Source of the DNA: Methylotenera sp. G11
GTDB lineage: Bacteria; Pseudomonadota; Gammaproteobacteria; Burkholderiales; Methylophilaceae
NCBI RefSeq assembly: GCF_000799735.1
Contig: NZ_JUHH01000001.1
Span: 1,550,001 to 1,614,000, forward strand
Length of the DNA stretch: 64,000 nucleotides
Reading direction: 5' to 3'
Below, piece after piece: positions 56,310-64,000 of the stretch (positions are counted from its first letter, which is position 1; every line of letters begins with the position of its first letter). The position numbers and the translations under genes are program-made. A model generated the notes under the pieces. It saw nothing but the letters and a program-made list of their open reading frames with translations. It made no database searches and had not been told where the DNA came from.

Positions 56310-57743
56310 TCAGTGACAAGCCGAACCGAAGCCGAACACGGCCAACCTGCCGTTTTTCTTAAGGTAGGGCTTGAACTCTTTCACCAGACACTTTGCCTGC
56401 GGCTGGATCCTGGCAATATGCGAATCTTCAACCAGCAGCAGTGCATTACTTGCTTTCAGCGATTCAAGCTTTGCATCGTCAACGACTGGGATATTGCGGT
56501 TGGCATAATAAATCAGCCTTTCATCCAACTCTGCATAGCCGTAAACCTGGGTATTATCCGCATTCGCGGCGAACCAGTCTTTGATTAATGGCAAAGCTTC
56601 ATAGCGGTAATGAAACATCCTGGCTTCTGCAACAGCGTAAAAAGCGGCATAACCCGCCGGCAGCAGGATACCGGCAATAAGCAGGCACCGCCGCAGGCGC
56701 GGGCCGGCATTAGCAAGCAACTCTCCCAGCCGGCTGCCGAGCAGAACAGCCAACAGGGGATAAACCGGCAGCAGATATTTGGCATGCTTATCGCTGAACG
56801 CCGTATAGATCAGGAAAGGCACAATAAACGCAATGCACAGGGAAAGCGTCACCGTGTTTGTTTTCCAGCGACGCCATACGGCAAGCGGCGCAATCAGCAA
56901 CAGTAAACTCGCAGGGAAGAAATCTCCAACCAGCCATAACAGGTAGTTATAGACAGGCTCTCCCGCCGTGCCGTAAACCTTGTTGACCATATCCTTATGC
57001 ACGGTCGCACCCCAGATGTCGACCCCCATATGCCAGGTGACCGCCACATACCATGAAGCACCCACCAGCAGGAAAATAAGCCAGCCCAGCGGGTCACGCA
57101 GGGCCTGCCACTGGCGCGGCTGGCGCTGGTACAAGGCGTCAATCAGAAGCGGCAGGGTGACGAACAAAAGCGCTATCGGGCCTTTTGCCAGCACAGCGGC
57201 ACCCAGCAGGAAATAACTCAGCAGCAGCCACTGGCGGCCGGCATTTTCGTGCGTGTATTTCAACGCAGACAACAGCGCGCTGAAACAAAGTGCCGCTAAC
57301 AGCATTTCGATGCCCGCCCTGCGGCCAAGCATCGCAAATCCTGCATTTGCGATCAGCAGTTGCAGCGTAAACAGGGCTGACCAGGCGCCAAATTGACGCA
57401 GCGCATAACGGTAAGCCAGAAGCGCAATCACCGCTGCAGATAATGCTGACGGAATACGCACAGTCCATTCAGTCACCGCACCGGACAGATAAGAGGCTGC
57501 GGCGGCAGCCCAATAGATCAAAGGGGGTTTGGTGATATAAAGCTCGCCATTCAGCTTAGGCAACAGCCAATCGCCGTCGGCGATCATATTGGCAGCCGGC
57601 ACGGCACGGCGGGCTTCGTTAAAGGTCAGCAGGGGCAGATCACCCAAGCCCCAGAAAAAGACCAGTGCCCCGAGCAGCAACGTCAGCGACAGCAGTATGA
57701 CAAACAAAGGCTCCCGATATACATCGGCATGCTGTGGTTTCAT
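56310..57743 (-). CDS. ArnT-like (GT83/PMT) membrane glycosyltransferase
   Basis: 477 residues, about 11-12 transmembrane helices. The first loop reads L-L-T-F-N-E-A-R-R-A, with Asn where ArnT has the catalytic Asp, and then T-K-P-P-L-I-Y-W, the family's substrate loop. It should take a sugar from the polyprenyl phosphate made by the GT2 enzyme and put it on lipid A or core. I choose the ATG 57741-57743 because AAAGGA stands 9 bases before it; a TTG seven codons earlier is also in frame. The small gene upstream ends on the base before this AGGA. Confidence 0.9.
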   Translation of the reverse strand: MKPQHADVYREPLFVILLSLTLLLGALVFFWGLGDLPLLTFNEARRAVPAANMIADGDWLLPKLNGELYITKPPLIYWAAAAASYLSGAVTEWTVRIPSALSAAVIALLAYRYALRQFGAWSALFTLQLLIANAGFAMLGRRAGIEMLLAALCFSALLSALKYTHENAGRQWLLLSYFLLGAAVLAKGPIALLFVTLPLLIDALYQRQPRQWQALRDPLGWLIFLLVGASWYVAVTWHMGVDIWGATVHKDMVNKVYGTAGEPVYNYLLWLVGDFFPASLLLLIAPLAVWRRWKTNTVTLSLCIAFIVPFLIYTAFSDKHAKYLLPVYPLLAVLLGSRLGELLANAGPRLRRCLLIAGILLPAGYAAFYAVAEARMFHYRYEALPLIKDWFAANADNTQVYGYAELDERLIYYANRNIPVVDDAKLESLKASNALLLVEDSHIARIQPQAKCLVKEFKPYLKKNGRLAVFGFGSACH

Positions 57744-57756
57744 TGATCCAATTCCT

Positions 57757-57972
57757 TTACGCAACTTGTCCCCAGACCGGTGCAGCTCCTGTCGGTTTCA
57801 TCGTGTTATCGGGGTTGATTGGAGTGTAATAAACGGAGCGAGAAGGTTCATGCAGGGCGGCAAAGGGAATAACAGGCACCGCAAACAGCAGCGCTGGCAT
57901 TAACTTTTGCTTATCAAGCATGGCAGAAAACCCGGTCAGTAGATTTTTTATCATTTTTTTGGTAACAAACAT
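57757..57972 (-). CDS. Small putative exported protein upstream of the ArnT-like gene
   Basis: 71 residues, not recognised. Residues 24-39 are hydrophobic (L-M-P-A-L-L-F-A-V-P-V-I-P-F-A-A) and could be a signal peptide or membrane helix, followed by a short Pro/Tyr/Asn-rich tail. Its stop codon TAA is directly followed by the AGGA of the glycosyltransferase gene, which favours a real, coupled gene. A TATAAT lies about 24 bases before the ATG. No strong ribosome site is seen, so this is a tentative call. Confidence 0.45.
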   Translation of the reverse strand: MFVTKKMIKNLLTGFSAMLDKQKLMPALLFAVPVIPFAALHEPSRSVYYTPINPDNTMKPTGAAPVWGQVA

Positions 57973-57995
57973 GGGTTAGAGTGATATATATGCGG

Positions 57996-58003
57996 ATTAT
58001 AAT
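57996..58003. promoter_or_regulatory. Candidate bidirectional -10 element
   Basis: ATTATAAT contains a -10 hexamer on each strand: TATAAT on the minus strand (57996-58001) facing the 71-residue gene and the glycosyltransferase, and TATAAT on the plus strand (57998-58003) facing the small ORF and the epimerase. A TTAGAG 16 bases upstream could be the plus-strand -35. The minus-strand -35 is not clear. Confidence 0.35.
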
Positions 58004-58060
58004 AAACCAAATTAAGTGGATTTATAGGGCTCGTTCCATGAAAATCTCAATCGGCAGTTC

Positions 58061-58204
58061 ATGATGAATGAGCATCCACAGCGTGTGATCAGTGCAATTG
58101 TCCATGCTGCACGTTACAACTTTATTGCCAAAGCAATAACAAGGCCAACTCTTGGCAATATTACTGCAAAGGGCGACATGCGAAATTTATTCGGGAGTGA
58201 TTAA
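58061..58204 (+). CDS. Small ORF directly upstream of the epimerase
   Basis: 47 residues, not recognised. It begins with two ATGs and ends one base before the TTG start of the epimerase. Composition is protein-like: R-V-I-S-A-I-V-H-A-A-R-Y-N-F-I-A-K is an amphipathic helix, then R-P-T-L-G-N-I and a final L-F-G-S-D. The ribosome site is weak. It could be a real small protein, a leader peptide or chance. The exact abutment with the next gene is the main support. Confidence 0.35.
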   Translation: MMNEHPQRVISAIVHAARYNFIAKAITRPTLGNITAKGDMRNLFGSD

Positions 58205-59209
58205 TTGAAAGTTCTTGTAACCGGGGCAGCAGGTTTTATCGGCATGCATGTTGCCCGCATCCTGCTGGATCGTGGCGACGAAGTCATCGGCATTGATAAC
58301 CTGAACGACTATTACCTGCCCCAGCTCAAGCAAGACCGCCTTGCACAACTGCGGGACCATGCGCATTTCAGATTTGTTGAAATGGATATCTCGGATACCG
58401 ACGCCATCAACCAGCTGTTCAAATCCGAAAACTTCCAGCGCGTCATTCACCTGGCAGCCCAGGCTGGCGTACGCTACTCCCTGAGCAATCCATCGGCATA
58501 CATCCAGTCCAACCTGCTTGGTTTCGGCAACATGCTTGAGGCTTGCCAGAAGAACCGGATCGAACACCTGGTTTATGCAAGCTCGTCCAGTGTTTACGGC
58601 AGCAACAGCAATATGCCCTTCTCGGTACATGATAACGTAGACCACCCTTGCAGCCTTTACGCTGCAACCAAGAAGGCCAATGAGCTCATGGCGCATGCCT
58701 ACAGCCATCTGTATGCACTGCCTACAACCGGATTACGCTACTTTACGGTATATGGCCCGTGGGGGCGGCCGGACATGTCGCCCTGGCTGTTCACATCGGC
58801 CATACTGGAAGGCAGGCCGATCAATATCTTCAACCATGGCGACATGCTGCGCGACTTTACCTACATAGATGATATTGCAGCCGGTACCGTAAAGGCGATG
58901 GACCGTATCGCGCAACCCAACCCGGGGTTCGACACCGCAAATCCTGACCCAGCCTCCAGCACGGCGCCCTACCGGATATACAACATCGGTAACCAGCAGC
59001 CGGTAAAACTGATGACATTTATTGAAATCCTGGAAAAAAACCTAGGCATGCAGGCAATCAAGAATTTCATGCCCATGCAGGCAGGTGACGTACTTGCGAC
59101 CTGTGCAGATGTAGATGACCTGAAACGGGATGTTGGCTACGAACCCAGCACCAGGCTGGAAGACGGCCTGCGAAACTGGGTTGAATGGTATCGCACGACA
59201 CATTACTGA
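58205..59209 (+). CDS. NAD-dependent UDP-glucuronate 4-epimerase-like protein (LpsL/CapI type)
   Basis: 334-residue extended short-chain dehydrogenase. NAD motif T-G-A-A-G-F-I-G (6-13), S-S-S-V-Y-G near 127, and the catalytic Y-A-A-T-K-K near 152 are present. [16 protein letters not shown] near 176 is typical of the UDP-GlcA 4-epimerases that make UDP-galacturonate. The start is TTG (58205), with GGGAG 7 bases before it. It faces away from the glycosyltransferase genes, which share its likely pathway. Confidence 0.9.
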   Translation: MKVLVTGAAGFIGMHVARILLDRGDEVIGIDNLNDYYLPQLKQDRLAQLRDHAHFRFVEMDISDTDAINQLFKSENFQRVIHLAAQAGVRYSLSNPSAYIQSNLLGFGNMLEACQKNRIEHLVYASSSSVYGSNSNMPFSVHDNVDHPCSLYAATKKANELMAHAYSHLYALPTTGLRYFTVYGPWGRPDMSPWLFTSAILEGRPINIFNHGDMLRDFTYIDDIAAGTVKAMDRIAQPNPGFDTANPDPASSTAPYRIYNIGNQQPVKLMTFIEILEKNLGMQAIKNFMPMQAGDVLATCADVDDLKRDVGYEPSTRLEDGLRNWVEWYRTTHY

Positions 59210-59462
59210 TTTTTTGGTGATAGCCAGCATCATTGCAAACGCTCATCAACAGCCTGCGCCAGGGCGCTGCCATTGAACCCGCTGCTGATTTATGCGCAAA
59301 TTTTGTATGAATCCCGGGCTCAGCTGGGTGAAACCATTCAAAATTTGCATGGTGCCATACACGGGATATCCAGCATTCGCATTAGAATCAACCACTTAAT
59401 AAATGGGAACGTAATTTGCAACCTATTGTTCTGCGAATAACAGAATAGTAAACGTCCCTGAA

Positions 59463-61181
59463 ATGCCATTAAACCCAAGCAGCCTGACTAAAGATTCAGT
59501 CCTGAATATTTTTAAAACTTCACAAGTACCTGTCATTTTACTGGTAACGGTATTTATCATGCTGACAGGTAACCACGCCCTGTTCAAAGGCATTTTCAAA
59601 ATATATCCGCTCACGGTCGCGAACGCCCCTTTCCTCACTTCACTTGCTTTATTCTTCACAGCGCTGACCGCAATGTTCTTTCTGGCGGTCTGCCATGGCA
59701 AGGCAACAAGGTGGGTACTGGCTTTGTTCCTGGTGATCGCATCGCAATCAGCATACTATATGGATCACTTTGGCGTGATCATTGACACCGTCATGATCGA
59801 CAATGTGATGCAGACGAATGCACATGAGTTTGCCGGCCTGATCACGCCGGCCCTGATCATGAACACGATACTCTTTGGGTTGATACCTGCCTCCCTGGTG
59901 CTTAAATTCACCCCCCGCATGACAGATGCCAGGCTGGAAACCAAAGCCCGGGTACGTGCACTGGCTTTGTCTTTCATATTGATTATTCTGCTCATCGTGC
60001 CTTTTATTGCGGGTTACACTTCTTTCATCCGCGAGCACAAGATCGTAAGGTTTTCGGCAAACCCCACCTATACAAGCTATTCAGCGATCAAGTATGTGAC
60101 CCAGCAATTCAGCATTTCAAAAAACACGGTACTCCACAAGACTGCTGAAGATGCCGTTCTGTTAGACCCGCCCACCAGCAAGAAAGAACTCATCATCATG
60201 GTAGTGGGAGAAACCGCCCGCGCAGACCGCTTCTCCCTGAATGGCTATCACAGGGACACCAACCCGCTGCTCGCCAAGGAAAATATCGTCAACCTGAGCA
60301 ATGTCACCGCATGCGGCACATCAACAAGCGTTTCGGTTCCATGCATGTTCTCATCATTAGGCCGCAACAAATACGATAAGGAAACGGCGCTTGAACAGGA
60401 AAATATCCTGGATGTGCTTGCCAAGAACGGCATTGAAATCTTGTGGCGGGACAACAACTCGGATTCCAAAGGCGTCGCCACCAGAATGGTGTATGAAGAT
60501 TTTAAAACGCCTACCCACAACCCTGTGTGTGAAGGTGAATGCAGGGATATCGGCATGCTGAGCGGATTGGACAAGTACATCGCATCCCATAAAGATAAGG
60601 ATATGCTGATTGTGCTGCATCAGATGGGCAACCACGGCCCCGAATATTACAGAAGGTATCCAAAAGAATTTGAACGCTTCAAGCCAGCCTGCCAGACAGG
60701 CGAACTGAGGGACTGCACGCAGCAGGAGGTGAATAATGCCTACGACAATGCAATTCTGTATACAGATTATTTCCTGTCGGAAGTCATTCATTTCCTGAAG
60801 AAATATGACGATCATTATGAGACTGCCATGCTCTATGTGGCGGACCATGGCGAATCTCTCGGCGAGCACGGTATTTATTTACATGCCGCGCCATATATCA
60901 TCGCGCCGAAAGAGCAGACGCACGTGCCTGCGATTCTCTGGATGGGTCAGAATTTTGAATATCAGGCAAAAGACCTGACGCCATACAAAGACTACGCATT
61001 CAGCCATGATGACGTATTCTGCACGCTGCTCGTGGCTTATGAGATCGAATCCAAGACCTGTGCAGCCAAAAATGGCCTGCTCGCAAGAAACCACAACCTG
61101 AAATCTTATGCCGGCAACTTAAACACACCTGTGCCTGTCCCCGCTGTTTCGCTTGCGGACAGGCCTCAGAAACCTATCTGA
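59463..61181 (+). CDS. eptA: Lipid A phosphoethanolamine transferase (EptA type)
   Basis: Adds phosphoethanolamine from phosphatidylethanolamine to lipid A on the periplasmic side. 572 residues: five membrane helices (about 22-190), then a sulfatase-like catalytic domain. The zinc/nucleophile site is intact with E250 in V-G-E-T-A-R-A and nucleophile T286 in A-C-G-T-S-T-S-V-S-V-P, plus H-Q-M-G-N-H-G-P and D-H-G-E-S-L-G-E. The family includes MCR enzymes, so reduced polymyxin sensitivity is expected. A 10-base inverted repeat (59296-59305, 59339-59348) lies upstream. Confidence 0.95.
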   Translation: MPLNPSSLTKDSVLNIFKTSQVPVILLVTVFIMLTGNHALFKGIFKIYPLTVANAPFLTSLALFFTALTAMFFLAVCHGKATRWVLALFLVIASQSAYYMDHFGVIIDTVMIDNVMQTNAHEFAGLITPALIMNTILFGLIPASLVLKFTPRMTDARLETKARVRALALSFILIILLIVPFIAGYTSFIREHKIVRFSANPTYTSYSAIKYVTQQFSISKNTVLHKTAEDAVLLDPPTSKKELIIMVVGETARADRFSLNGYHRDTNPLLAKENIVNLSNVTACGTSTSVSVPCMFSSLGRNKYDKETALEQENILDVLAKNGIEILWRDNNSDSKGVATRMVYEDFKTPTHNPVCEGECRDIGMLSGLDKYIASHKDKDMLIVLHQMGNHGPEYYRRYPKEFERFKPACQTGELRDCTQQEVNNAYDNAILYTDYFLSEVIHFLKKYDDHYETAMLYVADHGESLGEHGIYLHAAPYIIAPKEQTHVPAILWMGQNFEYQAKDLTPYKDYAFSHDDVFCTLLVAYEIESKTCAAKNGLLARNHNLKSYAGNLNTPVPVPAVSLADRPQKPI

Positions 61182-61297
61182 TTCGAACAGTGCTGAACCG
61201 GGCTTTGGAACGGCGCTTGTAAAATCAAGCAGTTTTATCGTGCAGATTAAAACCATATCGCTGTCAATCATATGGTTTTGAATGCGCTGGCGCTGAA

Positions 61298-61714
61298 TCA
61301 GGTCACCCTGAATTTGAGCATCGTGAAAACTTCCGCCTGCACCAGCCATAAACCGCTTGCCTGCTGCAGCCATTTTGCCGCATACACGCCACCCGCTATG
61401 ACGGTCTGCTGCCCCGCCGTGTACTTGCCTGCCCAATAGCCATGCTCTTGGGCAGCGCCTGACTGCCCATTCAGGCGAACGGCCTTCGTGTGCCTTCGGT
61501 AAACCACAACTGGATCCTGCGCAAAGGTATCGTGCCAGCGCTTGCGCTGCTCCTCAATGCCGTGAGACTGAAGCCCGCGCGCTGTCACTACATGGTAATC
61601 CTGCGTAAGAAATGTACAGATTTCATCCGCATTGCGCCGCAATATTGCCTCGTTATATCGCTGGCGTGCAGCCTTGATTGAAGTGATGTACTCAGATGGA
61701 TGCAATCGACTCAT
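61298..61714 (-). CDS. NTF2-like (DUF4440/SnoaL-type) protein
   Basis: 138 residues, cytoplasmic, with an N-terminal helix R-Q-R-Y-N-E-A-I-L-R-R-N, then F-L-T-Q-D-Y-H-V-V and a beta sheet ending W-L-V-Q-A-E-V-F, which fits a single NTF2-like domain. The likely substrate or partner is unknown. The ATG at 61712-61714 lies in the second of two tandem 13-base copies that duplicate the start region; the better-placed ribosome site (AGGGA) is 21 bases upstream and 8 bases from the other, out-of-frame ATG. Expression may therefore be poor. Confidence 0.75.
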   Translation of the reverse strand: MSRLHPSEYITSIKAARQRYNEAILRRNADEICTFLTQDYHVVTARGLQSHGIEEQRKRWHDTFAQDPVVVYRRHTKAVRLNGQSGAAQEHGYWAGKYTAGQQTVIAGGVYAAKWLQQASGLWLVQAEVFTMLKFRVT

Positions 61715-61731
61715 GGTATCGACTCATGGTA
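61706..61731 (-). repeat. Perfect 13-base tandem duplication over the start codon
   Basis: TCGACTCATGGTA occurs twice without a gap (61706-61718 and 61719-61731). Read on the minus strand it duplicates the start codon and its surroundings. Because 13 is not a multiple of 3, the upstream ATG opens a different frame that stops after 11 codons. Confidence 0.95.
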
Positions 61732-61778
61732 CAGTTCCCTGGCGGGTCATTTTTCGCATACTGAACCTGCATACGTTA

Positions 61779-61807
61779 CAGGCTGCGCGCATGGTGCGCA
61801 CAGCCTG
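61779..61807 (-). terminator. Terminator-like hairpin between the TorF and NTF2-like genes
   Basis: CAGGCTG/CAGCCTG (61779-61785, 61801-61807) plus GCGC/GCGC with one mismatch and a 5-base loop make a stable stem after the TorF gene. The T-run is poor, so termination efficiency is uncertain. Confidence 0.4.
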
Positions 61808-61838
61808 CGATGCATTCCAGACAGATGGTTAAATCGTT

Positions 61839-62660
61839 TTAGAATGTACGTTTGATATAACCGATAAAGCGGTCATTACCGGTTTCCCAGCCTTTGGCAT
61901 CCACATACCAGCTGTCACTGGCATTGGTCGTGGTGTAGTTGACACCAGCGTTCCAGCCTGTCGTGCCGGCAATCGAGAAGTCTTTGTTGACGCCTACCAG
62001 CCAGTCCGTGTAGTTGGCCTGTGAGTAGTTATGTACCGTCTGGCGGCCTACATGCAAAGCCAGGTTCAGGTCCGCGACCGGGAGTTTGTAGTTGAAGTTG
62101 AGTTCCGTGTAGCCGGATCCGCGTGTGTCTCCGTTGCCAAGCAGTCTGTCGTTGAGGCCGAAGAAGTTGGTGACGGCATAGGAGTGCTTGAGCGTGAAGT
62201 ATTTGTAGGTCAGCGCTGCATTCAGTTCGGTGGTGTTAGGTGAGCCGCCTTTGTTGGCTGTGCCGGCACCTGGGTGGTTGCTGTCCGGGTAGAAGAACTG
62301 CAGGAAGCCGACGTTGATGCTGAGGTCATCAGTCAATGGACGCAGGTAGCCGCCATAGACGTCGACTTCTACCGTGTTGCCGTAGAGGGCTTCATTATTG
62401 ACATTAGTACCCCAGACGCCGAGGTAGAAGCCGCTGCTATGTGAGTAGTCAATGCCGCCTTGGACTGCGCCGCGTTCTTTAGTATAGGAAATGCCGCGGA
62501 ACGTGTAGTCGGTGAAGAAACCGATGTTGGTGGTCAAGGTGTGCGGTGACGCTGGCGCTGCTGCCGGTGCCGCGGCTTCTTCCGCTGCGTTGGCAAGTGG
62601 CACGCTCAATACGGATGACAATAAACCGGCCAGTAAAACTGGCTTCATAAAAGTACTCAT
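61839..62660 (-). CDS. TorF family putative porin
   Basis: 273 residues of the TorF outer-membrane family (often labelled conserved hypothetical). The signal peptide is cut near A-N-A-A, an Ala/Pro linker (26-40) follows, and the rest is a beta barrel with the hallmark N-I-G-F-F-T-D-Y-T-F-R-G-I-S-Y and G-G-I-D-Y-S-H-S-S-G-F-Y-L-G-V-W-G. The last residue is Phe (K-R-T-F), as usual for BAM substrates. Transport substrate unknown. Confidence 0.88.
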   Translation of the reverse strand: MSTFMKPVLLAGLLSSVLSVPLANAAEEAAAPAAAPASPHTLTTNIGFFTDYTFRGISYTKERGAVQGGIDYSHSSGFYLGVWGTNVNNEALYGNTVEVDVYGGYLRPLTDDLSINVGFLQFFYPDSNHPGAGTANKGGSPNTTELNAALTYKYFTLKHSYAVTNFFGLNDRLLGNGDTRGSGYTELNFNYKLPVADLNLALHVGRQTVHNYSQANYTDWLVGVNKDFSIAGTTGWNAGVNYTTTNASDSWYVDAKGWETGNDRFIGYIKRTF

Positions 62661-62854
62661 TAGACCCCCTTAAGTTAATCAAAAATTAATAATATTTACC
62701 CAAATTAAACAATAACATAAATCATTCAATTTATTCATAAAATTAAATTAAATTTAACATTGTGAAATAAGTGGTGTGGCAAACCTGCAACAAAGCCTGG
62801 GCCGTCACACACGCGACGGCAGGCAGCTAATTTTGCCGCTGGGCTGCCAGGCAA

Positions 62855-63949
62855 TCAGCCTGCGCTGAAAGCGACAAACTCACTGACCTCAAGCCCGAAA
62901 CCGGCCATGCTTGGCATCTTGCGCGGCTCTGCCATCAGCCGCATTTTCACTACGCCCAGGTCACGGAGTATCTGTGCACCGATGCCGTAATCCTTAAGTG
63001 TGTGCTGGTGACTCACAGCCTGGTCTGCCGATTTGATGGCATGCACGACATCTTCGCTTTTTTCTTCGCGCCTCAGCATGACAATGATGCCGGCACCTTC
63101 TGCGCTGATCAGCCGCATGGCATGAGACAGGCTCCAGCTATGGCCTTTGCTGCTGGCATCCAGCAGATCGAACACCGATAAAGGTTCATGCACACGTACC
63201 AGCAGGCTGTCATGGGCGGAAACATCTCCTTTTACCAGCGCCAGATGCGTTGCACCGGTAGTCGAGTCATGGAATGCGATTAGATTGAATGCGCCATAAG
63301 CGGTCTCGATGACGCGTTCCGCAACGCGCTTCACCAGACGTTCAGTCTGATTGCGGTAGTTAATAAGGTCGGCAATCGTGCCTACCTTCAGTTCATGTTC
63401 TGCCGCAAATTTCAGCAGGTCCGGCAAGCGTGCCATTTCGCCGTTGTCTTTAAGGATCTCGCAAATCACGGATGTAGGTTCAAGGCCGGCCAGCTTGGCA
63501 ATGTCACAACCGGCTTCGGTATGCCCGGCCCTGACCATGACCCCGCCATTCTGTGCGATCAGGGGGAATACATGGCCCGGACTGACAATATCCACAGACC
63601 TGGCATTGGCACTGACCGCCACCTGGATCGTGTGCGCCCTGTCTGCAGCGGATATACCGGTTGTCACGCCCTCGGCGGCTTCTATCGACACGGTGAAATT
63701 AGTCCCCATCTGCGTACCGTTCTTTTGCACCATAGGCTTGAGATTGAGCTGCTTTGCGCGCCCCTCGGTCAGCGTCAGGCAGATCAGGCCGCGGCCATGT
63801 TTGGCCATAAAGTTAATGTCGGTCGGCGTAACGAACTGCGCCGCCATGACCAGGTCACCTTCGTTCTCGCGGTCTTCATCGTCAAGCAGCACAACCATGC
63901 GGCCCTGCCGCATTTCCTCGATGATTTCGGCAATCGGGCTAATGCTCAC
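62855..63949 (-). CDS. ribB: 3,4-dihydroxy-2-butanone-4-phosphate synthase with degenerate GTP-cyclohydrolase-II-like half
   Basis: The N-terminal DHBP synthase domain (about 1-200) is intact, with D-D-E-D-R-E-N-E-G-D-L near 22, G-R-G-L-I-C near 53 and the R-A-G-H-T-E-A motif near 147; it makes a riboflavin precursor from ribulose-5-phosphate. The C-terminal RibA-like half (about 205-360) lacks the three zinc cysteines of GTP cyclohydrolase II, so it is probably not active for that reaction. Such fusions occur in other betaproteobacteria. I start at the GTG 63947-63949 because the family begins with S-I-S-P-I-A-E-I; the frame stays open upstream to the window edge. Confidence 0.9.
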   Translation of the reverse strand: MSISPIAEIIEEMRQGRMVVLLDDEDRENEGDLVMAAQFVTPTDINFMAKHGRGLICLTLTEGRAKQLNLKPMVQKNGTQMGTNFTVSIEAAEGVTTGISAADRAHTIQVAVSANARSVDIVSPGHVFPLIAQNGGVMVRAGHTEAGCDIAKLAGLEPTSVICEILKDNGEMARLPDLLKFAAEHELKVGTIADLINYRNQTERLVKRVAERVIETAYGAFNLIAFHDSTTGATHLALVKGDVSAHDSLLVRVHEPLSVFDLLDASSKGHSWSLSHAMRLISAEGAGIIVMLRREEKSEDVVHAIKSADQAVSHQHTLKDYGIGAQILRDLGVVKMRLMAEPRKMPSMAGFGLEVSEFVAFSAG

Positions 63950-64000
63950 AGGGGTCGTTTCAAGCAAGCAAAATGCAACCTTTGCCTGGGGTGCCGTCGC

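Noticed and set aside
63950-64000. FMN riboswitch upstream of ribB
   Set aside because: Only about 50 bases are in the window and they show no aptamer motif; the relevant leader would lie beyond the edge.

Overview
The window is a stretch of bacterial chromosome that looks like a betaproteobacterium, most probably a methylotroph of the Methylophilaceae (Methylotenera/Methylophilus-like). This is inferred from gene order and protein character: pilMNOPQ-aroK divergent from mrcA; kdsD-kdsC-lptCAB-rpoN-hpf-hprK-rapZ-EIIA-HPr-EI; def-fmt-htpX-rsmB-DUF4390-ntrYX; LysM-dprA-smg; metK / SAH riboswitch / ahcY-holin-metF; and dapF-DUF484-xerC. Base composition is moderate and even. I see no insertion sequence, prophage, tRNA, rRNA or CRISPR array. 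The window is dominated by core housekeeping genes, plus one envelope-modification region on the right.

Layout. 1-5.5 kb (minus): the start of aroK, then type IV pilus genes pilQ, P, O, N, M, tightly overlapping. 5.9-8.3 kb (plus): penicillin-binding protein 1A. 8.3-11.8 kb (minus): exonuclease III, a dyad repeat built of 10-base units, oligopeptidase A and a DUF4870 membrane protein. 11.8-22.1 kb (minus): one long cluster joining KDO synthesis and LPS transport (kdsD, kdsC, lptC, lptA, lptB) to sigma-54, a hibernation factor and a regulatory phosphotransferase system (hprK, rapZ, EIIA-Man, HPr, EI) with no sugar permease and no ptsN in its usual place. 22.6-29.8 kb (plus): a CPA2 cation/proton antiporter with RCK domains, a glycine-oxidase-like flavoprotein, trpG-trpD-(DUF3465 lipoprotein)-trpC and hemB. 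29.9-39.3 kb (minus, one exception): a conserved unknown gene, a two-component pair whose NtrX-like regulator has a ruined AAA+ domain, DUF4390, rsmB, htpX, fmt and def. A plus-strand gene for a secreted Asp/Arg-rich protein sits between rsmB and htpX.

39.5-42.4 kb (plus): LysM protein, dprA, smg. 42.5-46.7 kb (minus): the S-adenosylmethionine cycle. metK ends in a terminator, then a strong promoter and a canonical SAH riboswitch precede ahcY, a small membrane protein and metF. 46.9-50.3 kb (plus): dapF, DUF484, xerC and sodB; the 3' end of xerC is duplicated and the second copy is split by a 68-base structured insert. 50.4-61.2 kb: two PMT/ArnT-type glycosyltransferases, an OsmB-like lipoprotein, an OsmC-YcaO fusion, a LAB_N/PQ-loop-like membrane protein, a polyprenyl-phosphate sugar transferase, a UDP-glucuronate 4-epimerase-like enzyme and EptA. 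Together these suggest a lipid A/core decoration pathway (uronic acid via a polyprenyl carrier, plus phosphoethanolamine). 61.3-64 kb (minus): an NTF2-like protein whose start region carries a 13-base tandem duplication, a TorF-type porin, and RibB with a decayed GTP-cyclohydrolase-like half.

No wholly novel system is evident. The best leads are the envelope decoration cluster, the structured insert in the xerC duplication, the start-codon duplication at 61.7 kb, the dyad repeat at 9.2 kb, the degenerate sigma-54-type regulator, and two small genes upstream of the glycosyltransferase and the epimerase. All calls rest on reading the sequence and on family knowledge; no database search was run.
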